Part shown: piece after piece, positions 22,697 to 30,810 of the stretch
Position numbering within the stretch: the stretch's first letter is position 1
Layout: the number at the start of each line of letters is the position of its first letter
Assembly: GCA_017552435.1 (NCBI GenBank)
Contig: JAFZPZ010000005.1
Coordinates: forward strand, 1 to 64,000
Length of the DNA: 64,000 nucleotides
From: Bacteroidaceae bacterium
GTDB lineage: Bacteria > Bacteroidota > Bacteroidia > Bacteroidales > Bacteroidaceae
Direction: 5' to 3'
The notes under the pieces: model-generated
Database searches by the model: none
The model's input: only the letters and a program-made list of their open reading frames with translations
What the model was told of the DNA's origin: nothing
Made by a program: the position numbers and the translations under genes

Positions 22697-23062
22697 GTGG
22701 AAACAACCAGACAAAACAAAATAGCCCGACTCATTCAGAAGGAGTTGAGCGACATCTTCCAGAAGCAGACAAGTGCGATGCGAGGCGTACTGGTGAGCGT
22801 CAGCGCTTGCCGCATCAGCCCCGACCTGAGTGTCTGCCGCGTCTATCTCAGCGTCTTCCCAAGCGAGAAGGCACAGGAAATCGTGCAGAATATCAACACC
22901 AACCAGCGTCAGGTTCGCTACGAACTCGGCACCCGCGTCGGCAAGCAGCTCCGCATCATCCCCGAACTCAAGTTCTTCATCGACGATTCATTGGATTACG
23001 TCGAACATATTGATGAGTTATTAAAAGCCTCCCCCATCCCCTCCAAGGGAGGGGGGAACTGA
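22697..23062 (+). CDS. rbfA: Ribosome-binding factor A
   Basis: 121 aa, starting with GTG at 22697. The KH-like fold is clear: 'RQNKIARLIQKELSDIFQKQ', 'GVLVSVSACRISPDLSVCRVYLSVFP', 'VRYELGTRVGKQLRIIPELKFFIDDSLDYVEHIDELL'. It assists 16S rRNA 5' end maturation. The last residues, ASPIPSKGGGN, are the translation of a palindromic element beyond the normal end of the protein. The leader contains tagtaaatcgtcaaa-type octamers. It is 9 bp from the permease gene, whose start lies inside the inverted pair. Confidence 0.93.
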   Translation: METTRQNKIARLIQKELSDIFQKQTSAMRGVLVSVSACRISPDLSVCRVYLSVFPSEKAQEIVQNINTNQRQVRYELGTRVGKQLRIIPELKFFIDDSLDYVEHIDELLKASPIPSKGGGN

Positions 23063-23120
23063 ATAGAAAAGATGGGAAATGGCTTTGGTTCACCCCTCCT
23101 TTGGAGGGGATGGGGGAGGC
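23027..23120. repeat. Inverted pair of palindromic elements around the LolC/E-type start
   Basis: Plus copy 23027-23056 encodes the RbfA tail and minus copy 23093-23120 encodes the permease N-terminus. The two are 27/28 complementary, including the variable central AT. The permease ATG (23072) is in the 36-bp spacer, which would form the loop of a long RNA stem. Confidence 0.9.
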
Positions 23121-24343
23121 TCGAGTTCTTCATAGCTCGTCGGTACCTTTTCGCCAAGAAGAGCCATCATGCCATCAACATTATCAGTGGCATCTCGGTG
23201 CTTGGTGTGGCGGTTGCTACGATGGCGATGGTGGTGACCCTGAGCGTCTTCAACGGCTTCCAGGACCTTGTGGCCGACCTCTTCACGGCCTTCGATGCAG
23301 AGCTGCGTGTTACTCCGACAGACGGACAGACGGTCAGCGTCAAAGATACCGCTCTGCTGAGGCTCAAGAAGAGCGAAATGGTCGAAGTCTATACACCGGT
23401 ACTTGAGGGACAGGCCCTTGTGGTTCAAGAGGGTCGGCAGCAGGTTGTAACCATCATGGGTGTGGCAGATAACTTCACAAAGCAGTCGCACATCGAGGAT
23501 ATTCTCTATGGCGACGGTTCGTTCATCCTCCATGCCGACGTGTTGGAGTACGGCGTTCTCGGCATACAGCTGGCACAACAGCTCGGTCTTCAGGCCTTCT
23601 TCGAGAACCCACTGCAGATTTATGCTCCCAAGCACGGTGAGCGCGTCAACATCGGCAATCCTCTTTCCTCCTTCAATCACGACGAACTTCAGAGTCCGGG
23701 TGTCGTCTTTATGGTCAGGCAATCGAAATATGACGCGGGGTACATCATCACCAGTTTGCAGTTCGCTCAACGCCTTTTCGACCGAGAGGGTAGGGCTTCG
23801 TCTGTGGAGTTGAAGCTCAAGGAAGGAATCAATCCGGATAAAGCCAAGCAACAGCTACAGACACAGCTCGGTGGCCGCTTCAAAGTGGAGGACCGCTATG
23901 AGCAGCAGAACGACGTCTTCCGCGTCATGCGTATCGAGAAGCTCATTTCCTATGTCTTCCTTTCCTTTATATTATTGGTGGCTTGCTTCAACATCATCGG
24001 CTCGCTTTCAATGCTGATGATAGACAAGCGGCAAGACATCCAGACGCTCAGGAGTCTCGGAGCAACCGATGCCCAGATTTGTACCATCTTCCGACTGGAA
24101 GGGCACATCATCAGCCTGGCGGGAGCTCTACTCGGATTGGTTCTCGGTGCTGCTCTCTGTTGGATTCAGCAGGAGTATGGCTTGGTGACAATGGGCGACA
24201 CCGAAGGCAACTTCATCATAGAGACTTATCCCGTCAGCGTCTATCTGACAGACATCCTTCTCGTCCTTGTCACCGTTCTTGCTGTGGGATGGCTCGCAAT
24301 ATGGTATCCTGTTCGCCATTTGGCGAACAGGATACTGGATTAA
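23072..24343 (+). CDS. FtsX-like ABC permease (LolC/LolE type)
   Basis: 423 aa. Probable inner-membrane subunit of a lipoprotein-releasing ABC transporter. Structure: helix 1 at about 37-60 ('ISGISVLGVAVATMAMVVTLSVFNGFQ'), a periplasmic domain of about 200 residues, then three C-terminal helices ('YVFLSFILLVACFNIIGSLSMLMIDK', 'HIISLAGALLGLVLGAALCW', 'ILLVLVTVLAVGWLAIW') with the FtsX-type 'LRSLGATDAQI' loop. The typical N-terminus is 'xxLEFFIARRYLFAKKS'; here it is preceded by MGNGFGSPLLWRGWGR, from a palindromic element. No ATP-binding subunit is adjacent. The 3' end contains a 13-bp hairpin. Confidence 0.88.
   Translation: MGNGFGSPLLWRGWGRLEFFIARRYLFAKKSHHAINIISGISVLGVAVATMAMVVTLSVFNGFQDLVADLFTAFDAELRVTPTDGQTVSVKDTALLRLKKSEMVEVYTPVLEGQALVVQEGRQQVVTIMGVADNFTKQSHIEDILYGDGSFILHADVLEYGVLGIQLAQQLGLQAFFENPLQIYAPKHGERVNIGNPLSSFNHDELQSPGVVFMVRQSKYDAGYIITSLQFAQRLFDREGRASSVELKLKEGINPDKAKQQLQTQLGGRFKVEDRYEQQNDVFRVMRIEKLISYVFLSFILLVACFNIIGSLSMLMIDKRQDIQTLRSLGATDAQICTIFRLEGHIISLAGALLGLVLGAALCWIQQEYGLVTMGDTEGNFIIETYPVSVYLTDILLVLVTVLAVGWLAIWYPVRHLANRILD
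24305..24334 (+). other. Perfect 13-bp hairpin at the 3' end of the permease gene
   Basis: TATCCTGTTCGCC and GGCGAACAGGATA pair perfectly around ATTT, ending 7 bp before the TAA at 24341. It lies within the codons for YPVRHLANRI. There is no T-run, so it is more likely an mRNA 3'-end stabiliser or attenuator. Confidence 0.6.
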
Positions 24344-24434
24344 GGATTAAAGATTAAAGAATAAAGCTTAAAACAATAACTATCCTGACTTCCAATCAAC
24401 AAAACCTTAATCCTTAATCTCTAATCCCTAATCC
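24337..24434. repeat. Inverted heptamer tracts before the maturase gene
   Basis: 24337-24366 carries GGATTAA-type units; 24404-24434 carries CTTAATC/CTAATCC-type units. The two tracts are complementary, so the intercistronic leader can fold back on itself with the maturase ATG (24435) at its foot. Confidence 0.75.
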
Positions 24435-25679
24435 ATGGCAACAGCATATCCTTTCGCTCGTCCGCTTTATGTGATGGCAAAGCCGGCAGGACCATTGTGT
24501 AATCTGCGTTGCCAGTATTGCTATTATCTGGAGAAGCAACACCTGCAGCCCCCCTTCGTCTCCCCCGAGGTGGAGGGAATAAAAGCCTCCCCTCGGGGAG
24601 GTATGGAGGGGGCCGTTCTTGAGCAGTACATCCGCGACTACATCCAGGTCCAGCAAATGCCCGATGTGCTCTTCACTTGGCACGGAGGTGAGCCGATGCT
24701 CAAACCGCTCAGCTTCTACAAGCAGGCCGTTCGGCTTCAGCAATACTACGGACGCGGCAAGCGCATCAGCAACAGCATTCAGACGAATGGTCTTTACCTC
24801 ACGCCCGAATGGTGCCAGTTTCTCCATGACGAAGGCTGGCTCGTCGGCATCAGCATCGACGGCACAAAGGAACAGCACGATGCCTATCGCCTTGATGCCC
24901 AGGGCAAGGGAACTTGGGAGAGAGTAATGAACGGCATCAAACTGCTCAACGAATACGGCGTTGAGTGGAACGCAATGGCGACTGCCAACCACCATAATGC
25001 ACAAGATCCGATGGCCTTCTACCATTTCTTCCGCGACGAGCTGAAGTGCAAGTTCCTGCAGATAAGTCCTGTCGTGGAGCGTATCAAGGAGCATAGCGAC
25101 GGACGGCATCTGGCTCAGGTCTTCGACGAGGATTGCCCCATTGCGCCCTTCAGCATTCGTCCCGAGGAGTGGGGACACTTCATGTGCGCCATCTTCGACG
25201 AATGGGTGCGGCACGATGTGGGCGAGGTCTTCGTGCAACTTTTCGATGCCACCCTTGCCGGTTGGATGGGCGCAGAGCCTGGTGTCTGTGTCTATGCCGA
25301 GGAGTGCGGCCATGCAGCCGTCATGGAACATAATGGCGACGTGTATTCCTGCGACCACTTCGTTTTCCCGCAATATAAATTAGGAAACATACGCACACAC
25401 GGCTTGCCCCAGATGCTCTATGGCACCAAGCAGAACAACTTCAGCCGGCTCAAGAAGGAAGCTCTTCCCCGTCAGTGCCGCGAATGTCTGTGGCTCAAAG
25501 CCTGTCACGGGGAGTGTCCGCGACTACGCTTCCTCCATACAGCCGACGGCGAGCCGGGCCTCAATTATCTTTGTGCAGGCTACCGTATTTTCTTCCAGCA
25601 TGTGGCTCCCTACATGGATTACATGCGTCAGGAACTCCTCGCAGGCCGCCCTGCAAGTGGCGTGATGCGGCTCTTCTGA
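24435..25679 (+). CDS. Anaerobic sulfatase-maturating radical SAM enzyme (SPASM type)
   Basis: 414 aa. Radical SAM cluster CNLRCQYC at residues about 18-25, then 'FTWHGGEPMLKPLSFYK', 'SIQTNGLYLTPEWC', 'GISIDGTKEQHD'. The C-terminal SPASM region has CxxxxC-type clusters ('GVCVYAEECGHAAVMEHNGDVYSCDHFVF', 'CRECLWLKACHGECPR'). These enzymes convert Cys or Ser of a sulfatase to formylglycine. No sulfatase is in the window. Two palindromic elements in opposite orientation (24548-24612) are translated as PPFVSPEVEGIKASPRGGMEG at about residues 39-59, in the loop after the cluster motif, where homologues run directly on. The frame is intact. Confidence 0.9.
   Translation: MATAYPFARPLYVMAKPAGPLCNLRCQYCYYLEKQHLQPPFVSPEVEGIKASPRGGMEGAVLEQYIRDYIQVQQMPDVLFTWHGGEPMLKPLSFYKQAVRLQQYYGRGKRISNSIQTNGLYLTPEWCQFLHDEGWLVGISIDGTKEQHDAYRLDAQGKGTWERVMNGIKLLNEYGVEWNAMATANHHNAQDPMAFYHFFRDELKCKFLQISPVVERIKEHSDGRHLAQVFDEDCPIAPFSIRPEEWGHFMCAIFDEWVRHDVGEVFVQLFDATLAGWMGAEPGVCVYAEECGHAAVMEHNGDVYSCDHFVFPQYKLGNIRTHGLPQMLYGTKQNNFSRLKKEALPRQCRECLWLKACHGECPRLRFLHTADGEPGLNYLCAGYRIFFQHVAPYMDYMRQELLAGRPASGVMRLF
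24548..24612. repeat. Inverted pair of palindromic elements inside the maturase gene
   Basis: Plus copy 24548-24577 and minus copy 24585-24612 with only 7 bp between. Both arms are translated in frame. It is the only pair located wholly inside one gene. Confidence 0.85.
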
Positions 25680-25697
25680 TGTTTTCTCTGCCCGAAG

Positions 25698-25729
25698 TTT
25701 GTTAGTCTGATTAAATAATTGTATCTTTA
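25698..25729 (+). promoter_or_regulatory. Promoter of the AraC-family gene
   Basis: TTTG (25698-25701), 20-bp spacer, TATCTTTA (25722-25729; last base off consensus), 33 bp before ATG 25763. Confidence 0.6.
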
Positions 25730-25762
25730 CGCCGCAAAAAGATAAAAACATACAATTATATC

Positions 25763-26641
25763 ATGATTGATAAAGCTATTACGGAAGTCACGCCACTTGG
25801 AGAGAAGGACTGTTTCCTGATGGTGGACCGTGACAAGGATTGCTTCACCTATCCCTTGCACAAGCATGAGGAGATGGAGCTGAATTTCGTGGAACATTGC
25901 GACGGAGCTCGCCGTATTGTGGGCGACAGCATCGAAGTGCTCGGCAAGTACGACCTCGTGCTTGTGGGCAGCGGACTGGAGCACATGTGGGATCAATACG
26001 ACTGCCAGAGTCATTCCATTCACGAGATCACCATTCAGTTCCCGCCAGATTTGCTCGGCGAGCAGTTCCTGCAGAAGAACCAGCTTTCCAGTCTGCGGGT
26101 CCTCTTCGAGAATGCCAAGCGCGGCATTGCCTTCGAGCTGCCTGCCATCATGGAGCTGTACGGCAAGATTACCGGTATCACCTCGGCACAGCCCGGCTTC
26201 TATCGCATGCTTTCTTTGCTCGAGATTCTCTATGAACTCTCTTTGCAGGACAATTATCATCTGTTGGCAAGCAAGTCCTTCGCCAACGTGAAGAACCAGC
26301 CCGAGAGCCGCCGTGTGCGTGCTGTCGAGGAGCACATCGACCAGAACTTCAAGTCTGAGATTCGCTTGAAGACGCTTGCCGACATCGCCGGCATGACCCC
26401 AGCTGCCTTCAGCCGCTTCTTCCGTCTCCGCACGGGGAAGACGGTCAGCGACTACATCATCGATATCCGCCTCGGCTACGCAGCACGCCTCCTTGTTGAT
26501 ACCAACACCAGTGTGGCAGAGATTTGCTACGACTGCGGCTTCAACAACATCAGCAACTTCAACCGCATCTTCAAGAAGAAGAAGGGTTGCTCGCCCACGG
26601 CATTCCGCGACAATTATCATAAGAGTAAAATAATTATATAA
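25763..26641 (+). CDS. AraC-family transcription regulator
   Basis: 292 aa. Residues about 15-150 form an AraC-type cupin sensor ('FTYPLHKHEEMELNFVEHCDGARRIVGDSI', 'LVLVGSGLEHMW'), and residues about 190-288 a double helix-turn-helix domain ('IRLKTLADIAGMTPAAFSRFFRLRTGKTVSDYIIDIRLGYAARLL', 'SVAEICYDCGFNNISNFNRIFKKKKGCSPTAFRDNY'). It precedes the GH5 lipoprotein gene by 50 bp in the same direction, so it may sense a sugar and control that gene. A palindromic element starts just after its stop. Confidence 0.92.
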   Translation: MIDKAITEVTPLGEKDCFLMVDRDKDCFTYPLHKHEEMELNFVEHCDGARRIVGDSIEVLGKYDLVLVGSGLEHMWDQYDCQSHSIHEITIQFPPDLLGEQFLQKNQLSSLRVLFENAKRGIAFELPAIMELYGKITGITSAQPGFYRMLSLLEILYELSLQDNYHLLASKSFANVKNQPESRRVRAVEEHIDQNFKSEIRLKTLADIAGMTPAAFSRFFRLRTGKTVSDYIIDIRLGYAARLLVDTNTSVAEICYDCGFNNISNFNRIFKKKKGCSPTAFRDNYHKSKIII

Positions 26642-26642
26642 A

Positions 26643-26675
26643 GCCTCACCCCAACCCTCTCCAAGAGAGAGGGAG
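26643..26675 (+). repeat. Palindromic element between the AraC and GH5 genes
   Basis: GCCTCACCCCAACCC then TCTCCAAGAGAGAGGGAG. Subtype with CCTCACCCC, as at 32071 and 55156. Confidence 0.8.
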
Positions 26676-26691
26676 ACAAATAGAAAATGTT

Positions 26692-28026
26692 ATGAAACGC
26701 CTCGCTTACATCTTCACGATTCTTTTGGCAGGACTCTTCTCCTGTCAGGGTGAAAAGTCAAACAACAGCTCTACTTTCGTAACGGTTCGCGATGGGAAGT
26801 TCTATCGCGGCGAGACGGAGTACAAGTTCATCGGCGCGAACTTCTGGTTCGGCGCTGTCTTGGCCTCTGAAGGTCAGGGCGGAGACCGCGAGCGTCTCGC
26901 CAAGGAGCTCGACCTCATGCAGGAGGTGGGCATCAGCAATGTGCGCGTCCTCGTCGGCGGCGAAGGCCCGGACACAGTGGCTTCGCACGTCGTTCCCGTC
27001 CTGCAACCCGAGCCCGGCGTCTATAACGACACAATACTACAAGGCTTGGACTACCTCATTGCCGAGCTCGAGAAGCGTGAGATGACGGCTGTCCTCTTCC
27101 TGAACAACTCCTGGGAATGGAGTGGGGGATACGGCGCCTACCTGGAATGGGCAGGCTGCGGCCCTGTGCCCGACTGGTCGGACTGGGATGTGGCTCAGCG
27201 CTATCACTGCCAGTTCGTGCAGAACGACAAGGCAAAGGAGATGGCGGAGAATCACGTCCGCTTCATCGTCACGCGCACCAATTCCGTCACCGGCAAGCCC
27301 TACACAGAATCGCCTGCCATCATGGCCTGGGAACTTGCCAATGAGCCCCGTGCCTTTGCCCGCGACTCTGTGACAAAGGTCTGCTTCGCGAACTGGATTG
27401 AGTCCCAGGCGAAGCTCATCAAGAGCCTCGACGCCAACCATCTCGTCACCACGGGCAGCGAGGGCATCGTGGGCTGCGAGGAAGACCCCGAGCTGTTCCG
27501 CCAGGTACATGCTTTCCCCGAGATCGACTACGTCTGCATCCACATCTGGCCCTACAACTGGCACTGGCTCGGTCCGGTGAGCGGTCCGTTGGAGGTCGGC
27601 CTGGCCGGGAACGGCGCAACGTCTCCCGTGGACAGCGTGCCGTATGCTGCGCGCAGAACCCGTGCCTACATGGATCTCTGCTGGGATGCCGTGAAGGACT
27701 TGAACAAGCCGATGGTCCTGGAGGAGTTCGGCTATCCTCGCGACGGCTATCTCATCGAGCCCGGTTCTTCCACCCAGGGCCGTGACATCTACTACGCCTA
27801 CATCTGGGGGCTCCTCCGAGATAGTGGGAAGCTGCAGGGCTGCTGCTTCTGGGCCTGGGGCGGTTATGCCCAGCCGAAGCATACCCGTTGGGAGCGCTGG
27901 GATGACTACGTTGGCGACCCTGCACAGGAAGAGCAGGGCCTCAATGCCGTCTTCGCTTGCGACACCTCCACGCTCAACATCATCCGCATGGCTTCAGAGG
28001 GCCTCACTCTTCAAAGAGATAAATAA
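26692..28026 (+). CDS. GH5-family lipoprotein glycosidase (mannanase-like)
   Basis: 444 aa. Lipoprotein signal 'FTILLAGLFSCQG' with Cys at residue 19. A (beta/alpha)8 GH5 domain: 'FIGANFWFGAVLASEG', 'GISNVRVLVGGEG', 'AVLFLNNSWEWSGGYGAYLEWAG', acid/base Glu in MAWELANEPRAF, 'VCIHIWPYNWHWLG', nucleophile Glu in MVLEEFGYPRDG, and 'GCCFWAWGGYAQP'. The SWEWSGG and EFGYPRDG stretches resemble GH5_7 beta-mannanases. It probably acts at the cell surface or in the periplasm on beta-mannan or mannooligosaccharide. The upstream AraC gene is the likely regulator. Confidence 0.85.
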   Translation: MKRLAYIFTILLAGLFSCQGEKSNNSSTFVTVRDGKFYRGETEYKFIGANFWFGAVLASEGQGGDRERLAKELDLMQEVGISNVRVLVGGEGPDTVASHVVPVLQPEPGVYNDTILQGLDYLIAELEKREMTAVLFLNNSWEWSGGYGAYLEWAGCGPVPDWSDWDVAQRYHCQFVQNDKAKEMAENHVRFIVTRTNSVTGKPYTESPAIMAWELANEPRAFARDSVTKVCFANWIESQAKLIKSLDANHLVTTGSEGIVGCEEDPELFRQVHAFPEIDYVCIHIWPYNWHWLGPVSGPLEVGLAGNGATSPVDSVPYAARRTRAYMDLCWDAVKDLNKPMVLEEFGYPRDGYLIEPGSSTQGRDIYYAYIWGLLRDSGKLQGCCFWAWGGYAQPKHTRWERWDDYVGDPAQEEQGLNAVFACDTSTLNIIRMASEGLTLQRDK

Positions 28027-28064
28027 ATAGTAAATTGTAAATCGTCAAATCGTAAATCTCAGAG

Positions 28065-29429
28065 ATGCTTTTCGACAAGAACACATACATCGAGCGGCGG
28101 AGGCTGCTCAAGGAGCGCATCGGCTCGGGCATCATACTGCTCATGGGCAACAACGACGCGCCCGCCAACTATCCCAACAACGTCTATCGTTTCCGTCAGG
28201 ACAGCTCGTTCCTCTACTTCTTCGGTCAGCACCGCGAGGGCTTGGCCGGCATCATCGACGTGGACAACGACCAGGAGTACCTCGTGGGCGACGACATCGA
28301 CATCGAGGACATCGTGTGGTTCGGCAGCGTTGCCAGCGTAGCCGACATGGCCGCGGAGTGCGGCGTGGCAAAGACCATGCCGATGAAGGCGCTTCCTGAT
28401 TTCGTCAGGAAGGCCCAGTCCGCCGGTCAGCGCATCCATTTCCTGCCGCCCTATCGCCACGACACCATGATTCAGCTCATGGACATGCTGGGCATCCATC
28501 CCTCCAAGCAACGGGAGGCCGCCAGCGTGGAGCTCATCAAGGCCGTTGTGGACCAGCGCGCCGTGAAGAGCGCCGACGAGATTGCCGAGATAGAGCGCGC
28601 CTGCGCCATCGGTTACGAGATGCACACCACCGCCATGCAGATGTGCCGCCCGGGTGTCACCGAGCAGGATATTGCCGGTCGCATCAGCGGCATTGCCAGC
28701 AGTCGCGGCTGCATGGTGAGCTTCCCGCCCATCGTCACGATGCACGGCGAGATCATGCACGGCTATCCCAGCCCACGGCCTCTCGAGGCAGGACGCCTGC
28801 TGCTCTGCGATGCCGGAGCCGAGACCAACGAGAACTACTGTAGCGACAACACCCGCACCGTGCCCATCAGCGGCACCTTCACCCAGCGCCAGCGCGAGAT
28901 CTACGACATCGTTGCTGAGTGCCACGACTACGCCCTGACGCTCGCAGCACCCGGCGTGAAGTGGTGGGACGTGCACTTCGGCGTCTGCCGCCTCATGACG
29001 GAACGCCTGAAGGAGCTCGGCCTCATGAAGGGTGACACCGACGAAGCCGTCCGCGCCGGAGCACACGCCATGTTCATGCCCCATGGCCTCGGGCACATGA
29101 TGGGCATGGACGTCCACGACATGGAAGGCCTCGGACAGACCTACGTCGGCTTCGACGACGAGGTTCGCCCCAACCTGGAGCAGTTCGGCACCAACTGTCT
29201 GCGCTGCGGACGCCGTCTGCAGGAAGGCTTCGTCATGACCGACGAGCCCGGCATCTATTTCATCCCCGCGCTCATCGACGACTGGAAGGCCAGTGGCCAC
29301 TGCGCCGAGTTCCTGAACTTCGACAAGCTGGAGACCTACAAGGACTTCGGCGGCATCCGCATCGAGGACGACATCCTCATCACCAAGGACGGCTGCCGCT
29401 ATCTGGGGAAAGAGAGAATACCATATTAG
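28065..29429 (+). CDS. M24B Xaa-Pro aminopeptidase
   Basis: 454 aa. N-terminal creatinase-like domain (about 1-165: 'MLFDKNTYIERRRLLKERIGSGIILLMGNND') and pita-bread catalytic domain (about 180-450). The five metal ligands are present: Asp in LLCDAGAE, Asp in YCSDNTRT, His in PHGLGHMMG, Glu in TDEPGIYF and Glu in GGIRIEDD. It removes N-terminal residues preceding proline. Cytosolic by sequence. The leader is made of gtaaatcgtcaaatcg octamers; a palindromic element begins on the last base of its stop. Confidence 0.94.
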   Translation: MLFDKNTYIERRRLLKERIGSGIILLMGNNDAPANYPNNVYRFRQDSSFLYFFGQHREGLAGIIDVDNDQEYLVGDDIDIEDIVWFGSVASVADMAAECGVAKTMPMKALPDFVRKAQSAGQRIHFLPPYRHDTMIQLMDMLGIHPSKQREAASVELIKAVVDQRAVKSADEIAEIERACAIGYEMHTTAMQMCRPGVTEQDIAGRISGIASSRGCMVSFPPIVTMHGEIMHGYPSPRPLEAGRLLLCDAGAETNENYCSDNTRTVPISGTFTQRQREIYDIVAECHDYALTLAAPGVKWWDVHFGVCRLMTERLKELGLMKGDTDEAVRAGAHAMFMPHGLGHMMGMDVHDMEGLGQTYVGFDDEVRPNLEQFGTNCLRCGRRLQEGFVMTDEPGIYFIPALIDDWKASGHCAEFLNFDKLETYKDFGGIRIEDDILITKDGCRYLGKERIPY

Positions 29430-29454
29430 ACCCCCTAACCCCCTTTAGGGGGAA
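29429..29454 (+). repeat. Palindromic element at the M24 peptidase stop codon
   Basis: GACCCCCTAACCCCC then TTTAGGGGGAA, the canonical TTTAGGGGG subtype. It is followed by an attcaaaa tract (29479-29494) in the leader of the next gene. Confidence 0.88.
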
Positions 29455-29501
29455 TCAAAATAGTTAAACCATAACTAAATTCAAAATTCAAAATAAACCC
29501 T

Positions 29502-30725
29502 ATGAAAAAGATTATCTTATTCGCTGTAGCCGCATTGCTCGTTATGCCTGCAGCCGCAAAGGACAAGGACAAGAAGAAAGAAGAAAACAAGGACTCTCTC
29601 ATCTTCACCACCATCATCGAGCACCCCGTAACAAGCATCAAGAACCAGAACAGCAGCGGTACTTGCTGGGCCTACTCCTCTCTGGCATTCCTGGAGAGCG
29701 AGGCCATCAAGAAGCACCCCGAGCTGAAGGATGACATCGACCTCTGCGAGTCCTTCCTCATCAGCAAGACCTACGTGGATCGCGCCGACAAGCACATCCG
29801 CACCCACGGTGACGCCAGCTTTGCTCAGGGCGGCAGCTTCGAGGACGCACTCTACTGCATGGAGCACTACGGCCTCATCCCCGAGGGCATCATGCCTTAC
29901 CCCATCACCGAGTATGGCGACAGCCTCTTCAACTTCGGCGGACTCTTCCCCCCGATGACTGCCTATCTGGAGAGCATCTCCAAGAGCAGCGCCAAGAAGA
30001 TTTACCCGAAGGCATGGAAGTCTGCCCTGCAGGCTATGCTCGACGGCTACTTCGGCAAGTGTCCCGAGGAGTTCGAGTACAAGGGCAAGCGCTATACGCC
30101 CCAGAGCTTCGTCAAGGAATATCTGACCCTCGACCCCAACGACTATGTGAGCCTGACCAGCTACACGCACCATCCCTACTGGAGCAGCTTCATCCTGGAG
30201 ATTGAGGATAACTGGCGCTGGGCCAGCAGCTACAACCTGCCCCTCGACGACTTCATGCGCGTCATGTACGAGGCAGTCAAGAACGGTTGGACCTTCGCTT
30301 GGGGCGCTGACGTCAGCGAGGAGGGCTTCAGCCGTCGCAGCGGTAAGAACAAGAGCGTCGCCATGGTGCCCGACACCAAGTTCAAAGCCGGCGTAGGCAG
30401 CGACCAGGCTCGCTGGACAGGCGAGAAGGCCTCCGAGAAGGTCGAGATCGTCAGCGCCAACGCCGAGAAGGAGATTACGCCCGAGATGCGTCAGGAGGGT
30501 TACGACAACTGGGAGACGACCGACGACCACGGCATGCAGATCTACGGCATCGCCAAGGATCAGTACGGCAAGGAGTACTTCATGATGAAGAACTCGTGGG
30601 GCGAGAGCGGTCCCTTCAAGGGCTTCTGGTACGTCAGCCAGGCCTACGTTGCCTACAAGACCATGAACATCGTCATCAACAAGAACGCCGTTCCCGCCGA
30701 CATCCGCGCGAAGCTCGGGTTCTGA
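29502..30725 (+). CDS. Secreted C1-family peptidase, second paralogue
   Basis: 407 aa with a signal peptide (about 1-19, ending PAAA) and a Lys-rich linker. Papain-like residues: Cys in IKNQNSSGTCWAYSSLAFLES (about residue 51), His in TTDDHGMQIYGIAK and Asn in FMMKNSWGESGP. It is shorter than the member at 21240 and lacks part of its insertion; it resembles the Bacteroidales C1 aminopeptidase group. Together with M24, S8, M15 and M28 enzymes in the window it suggests a strongly peptide-using physiology. Followed by the bidirectional hairpin at 30752. Confidence 0.9.
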   Translation: MKKIILFAVAALLVMPAAAKDKDKKKEENKDSLIFTTIIEHPVTSIKNQNSSGTCWAYSSLAFLESEAIKKHPELKDDIDLCESFLISKTYVDRADKHIRTHGDASFAQGGSFEDALYCMEHYGLIPEGIMPYPITEYGDSLFNFGGLFPPMTAYLESISKSSAKKIYPKAWKSALQAMLDGYFGKCPEEFEYKGKRYTPQSFVKEYLTLDPNDYVSLTSYTHHPYWSSFILEIEDNWRWASSYNLPLDDFMRVMYEAVKNGWTFAWGADVSEEGFSRRSGKNKSVAMVPDTKFKAGVGSDQARWTGEKASEKVEIVSANAEKEITPEMRQEGYDNWETTDDHGMQIYGIAKDQYGKEYFMMKNSWGESGPFKGFWYVSQAYVAYKTMNIVINKNAVPADIRAKLGF

Positions 30726-30751
30726 ACTTCAGGCGTAAGTAGAACACATAG

Positions 30752-30780
30752 AAAAAGGCGAGCATCACGCTCGCCTTTTT
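30752..30780. terminator. Bidirectional terminator hairpin, identical to the one at 1344 in inverse orientation
   Basis: AAAAAGGCGAGC / GCTCGCCTTTTT, 12-bp perfect stem, loop ATCAC. The central 25 bp are the exact reverse complement of 1352-1376. It lies between convergent genes and has T-runs on both strands. Confidence 0.88.
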
Positions 30781-30810
30781 CCTTTAGTTAATGATTATCT
30801 TTTTCCCGTC

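Noticed and set aside
23072-24343. MacB-type efflux permease
   Set aside because: The N-terminal 'LEFFIARRYLFAKKS' and three-helix C-terminus fit LolC/E better, and no adjacent ATPase or membrane-fusion protein supports an efflux pump.
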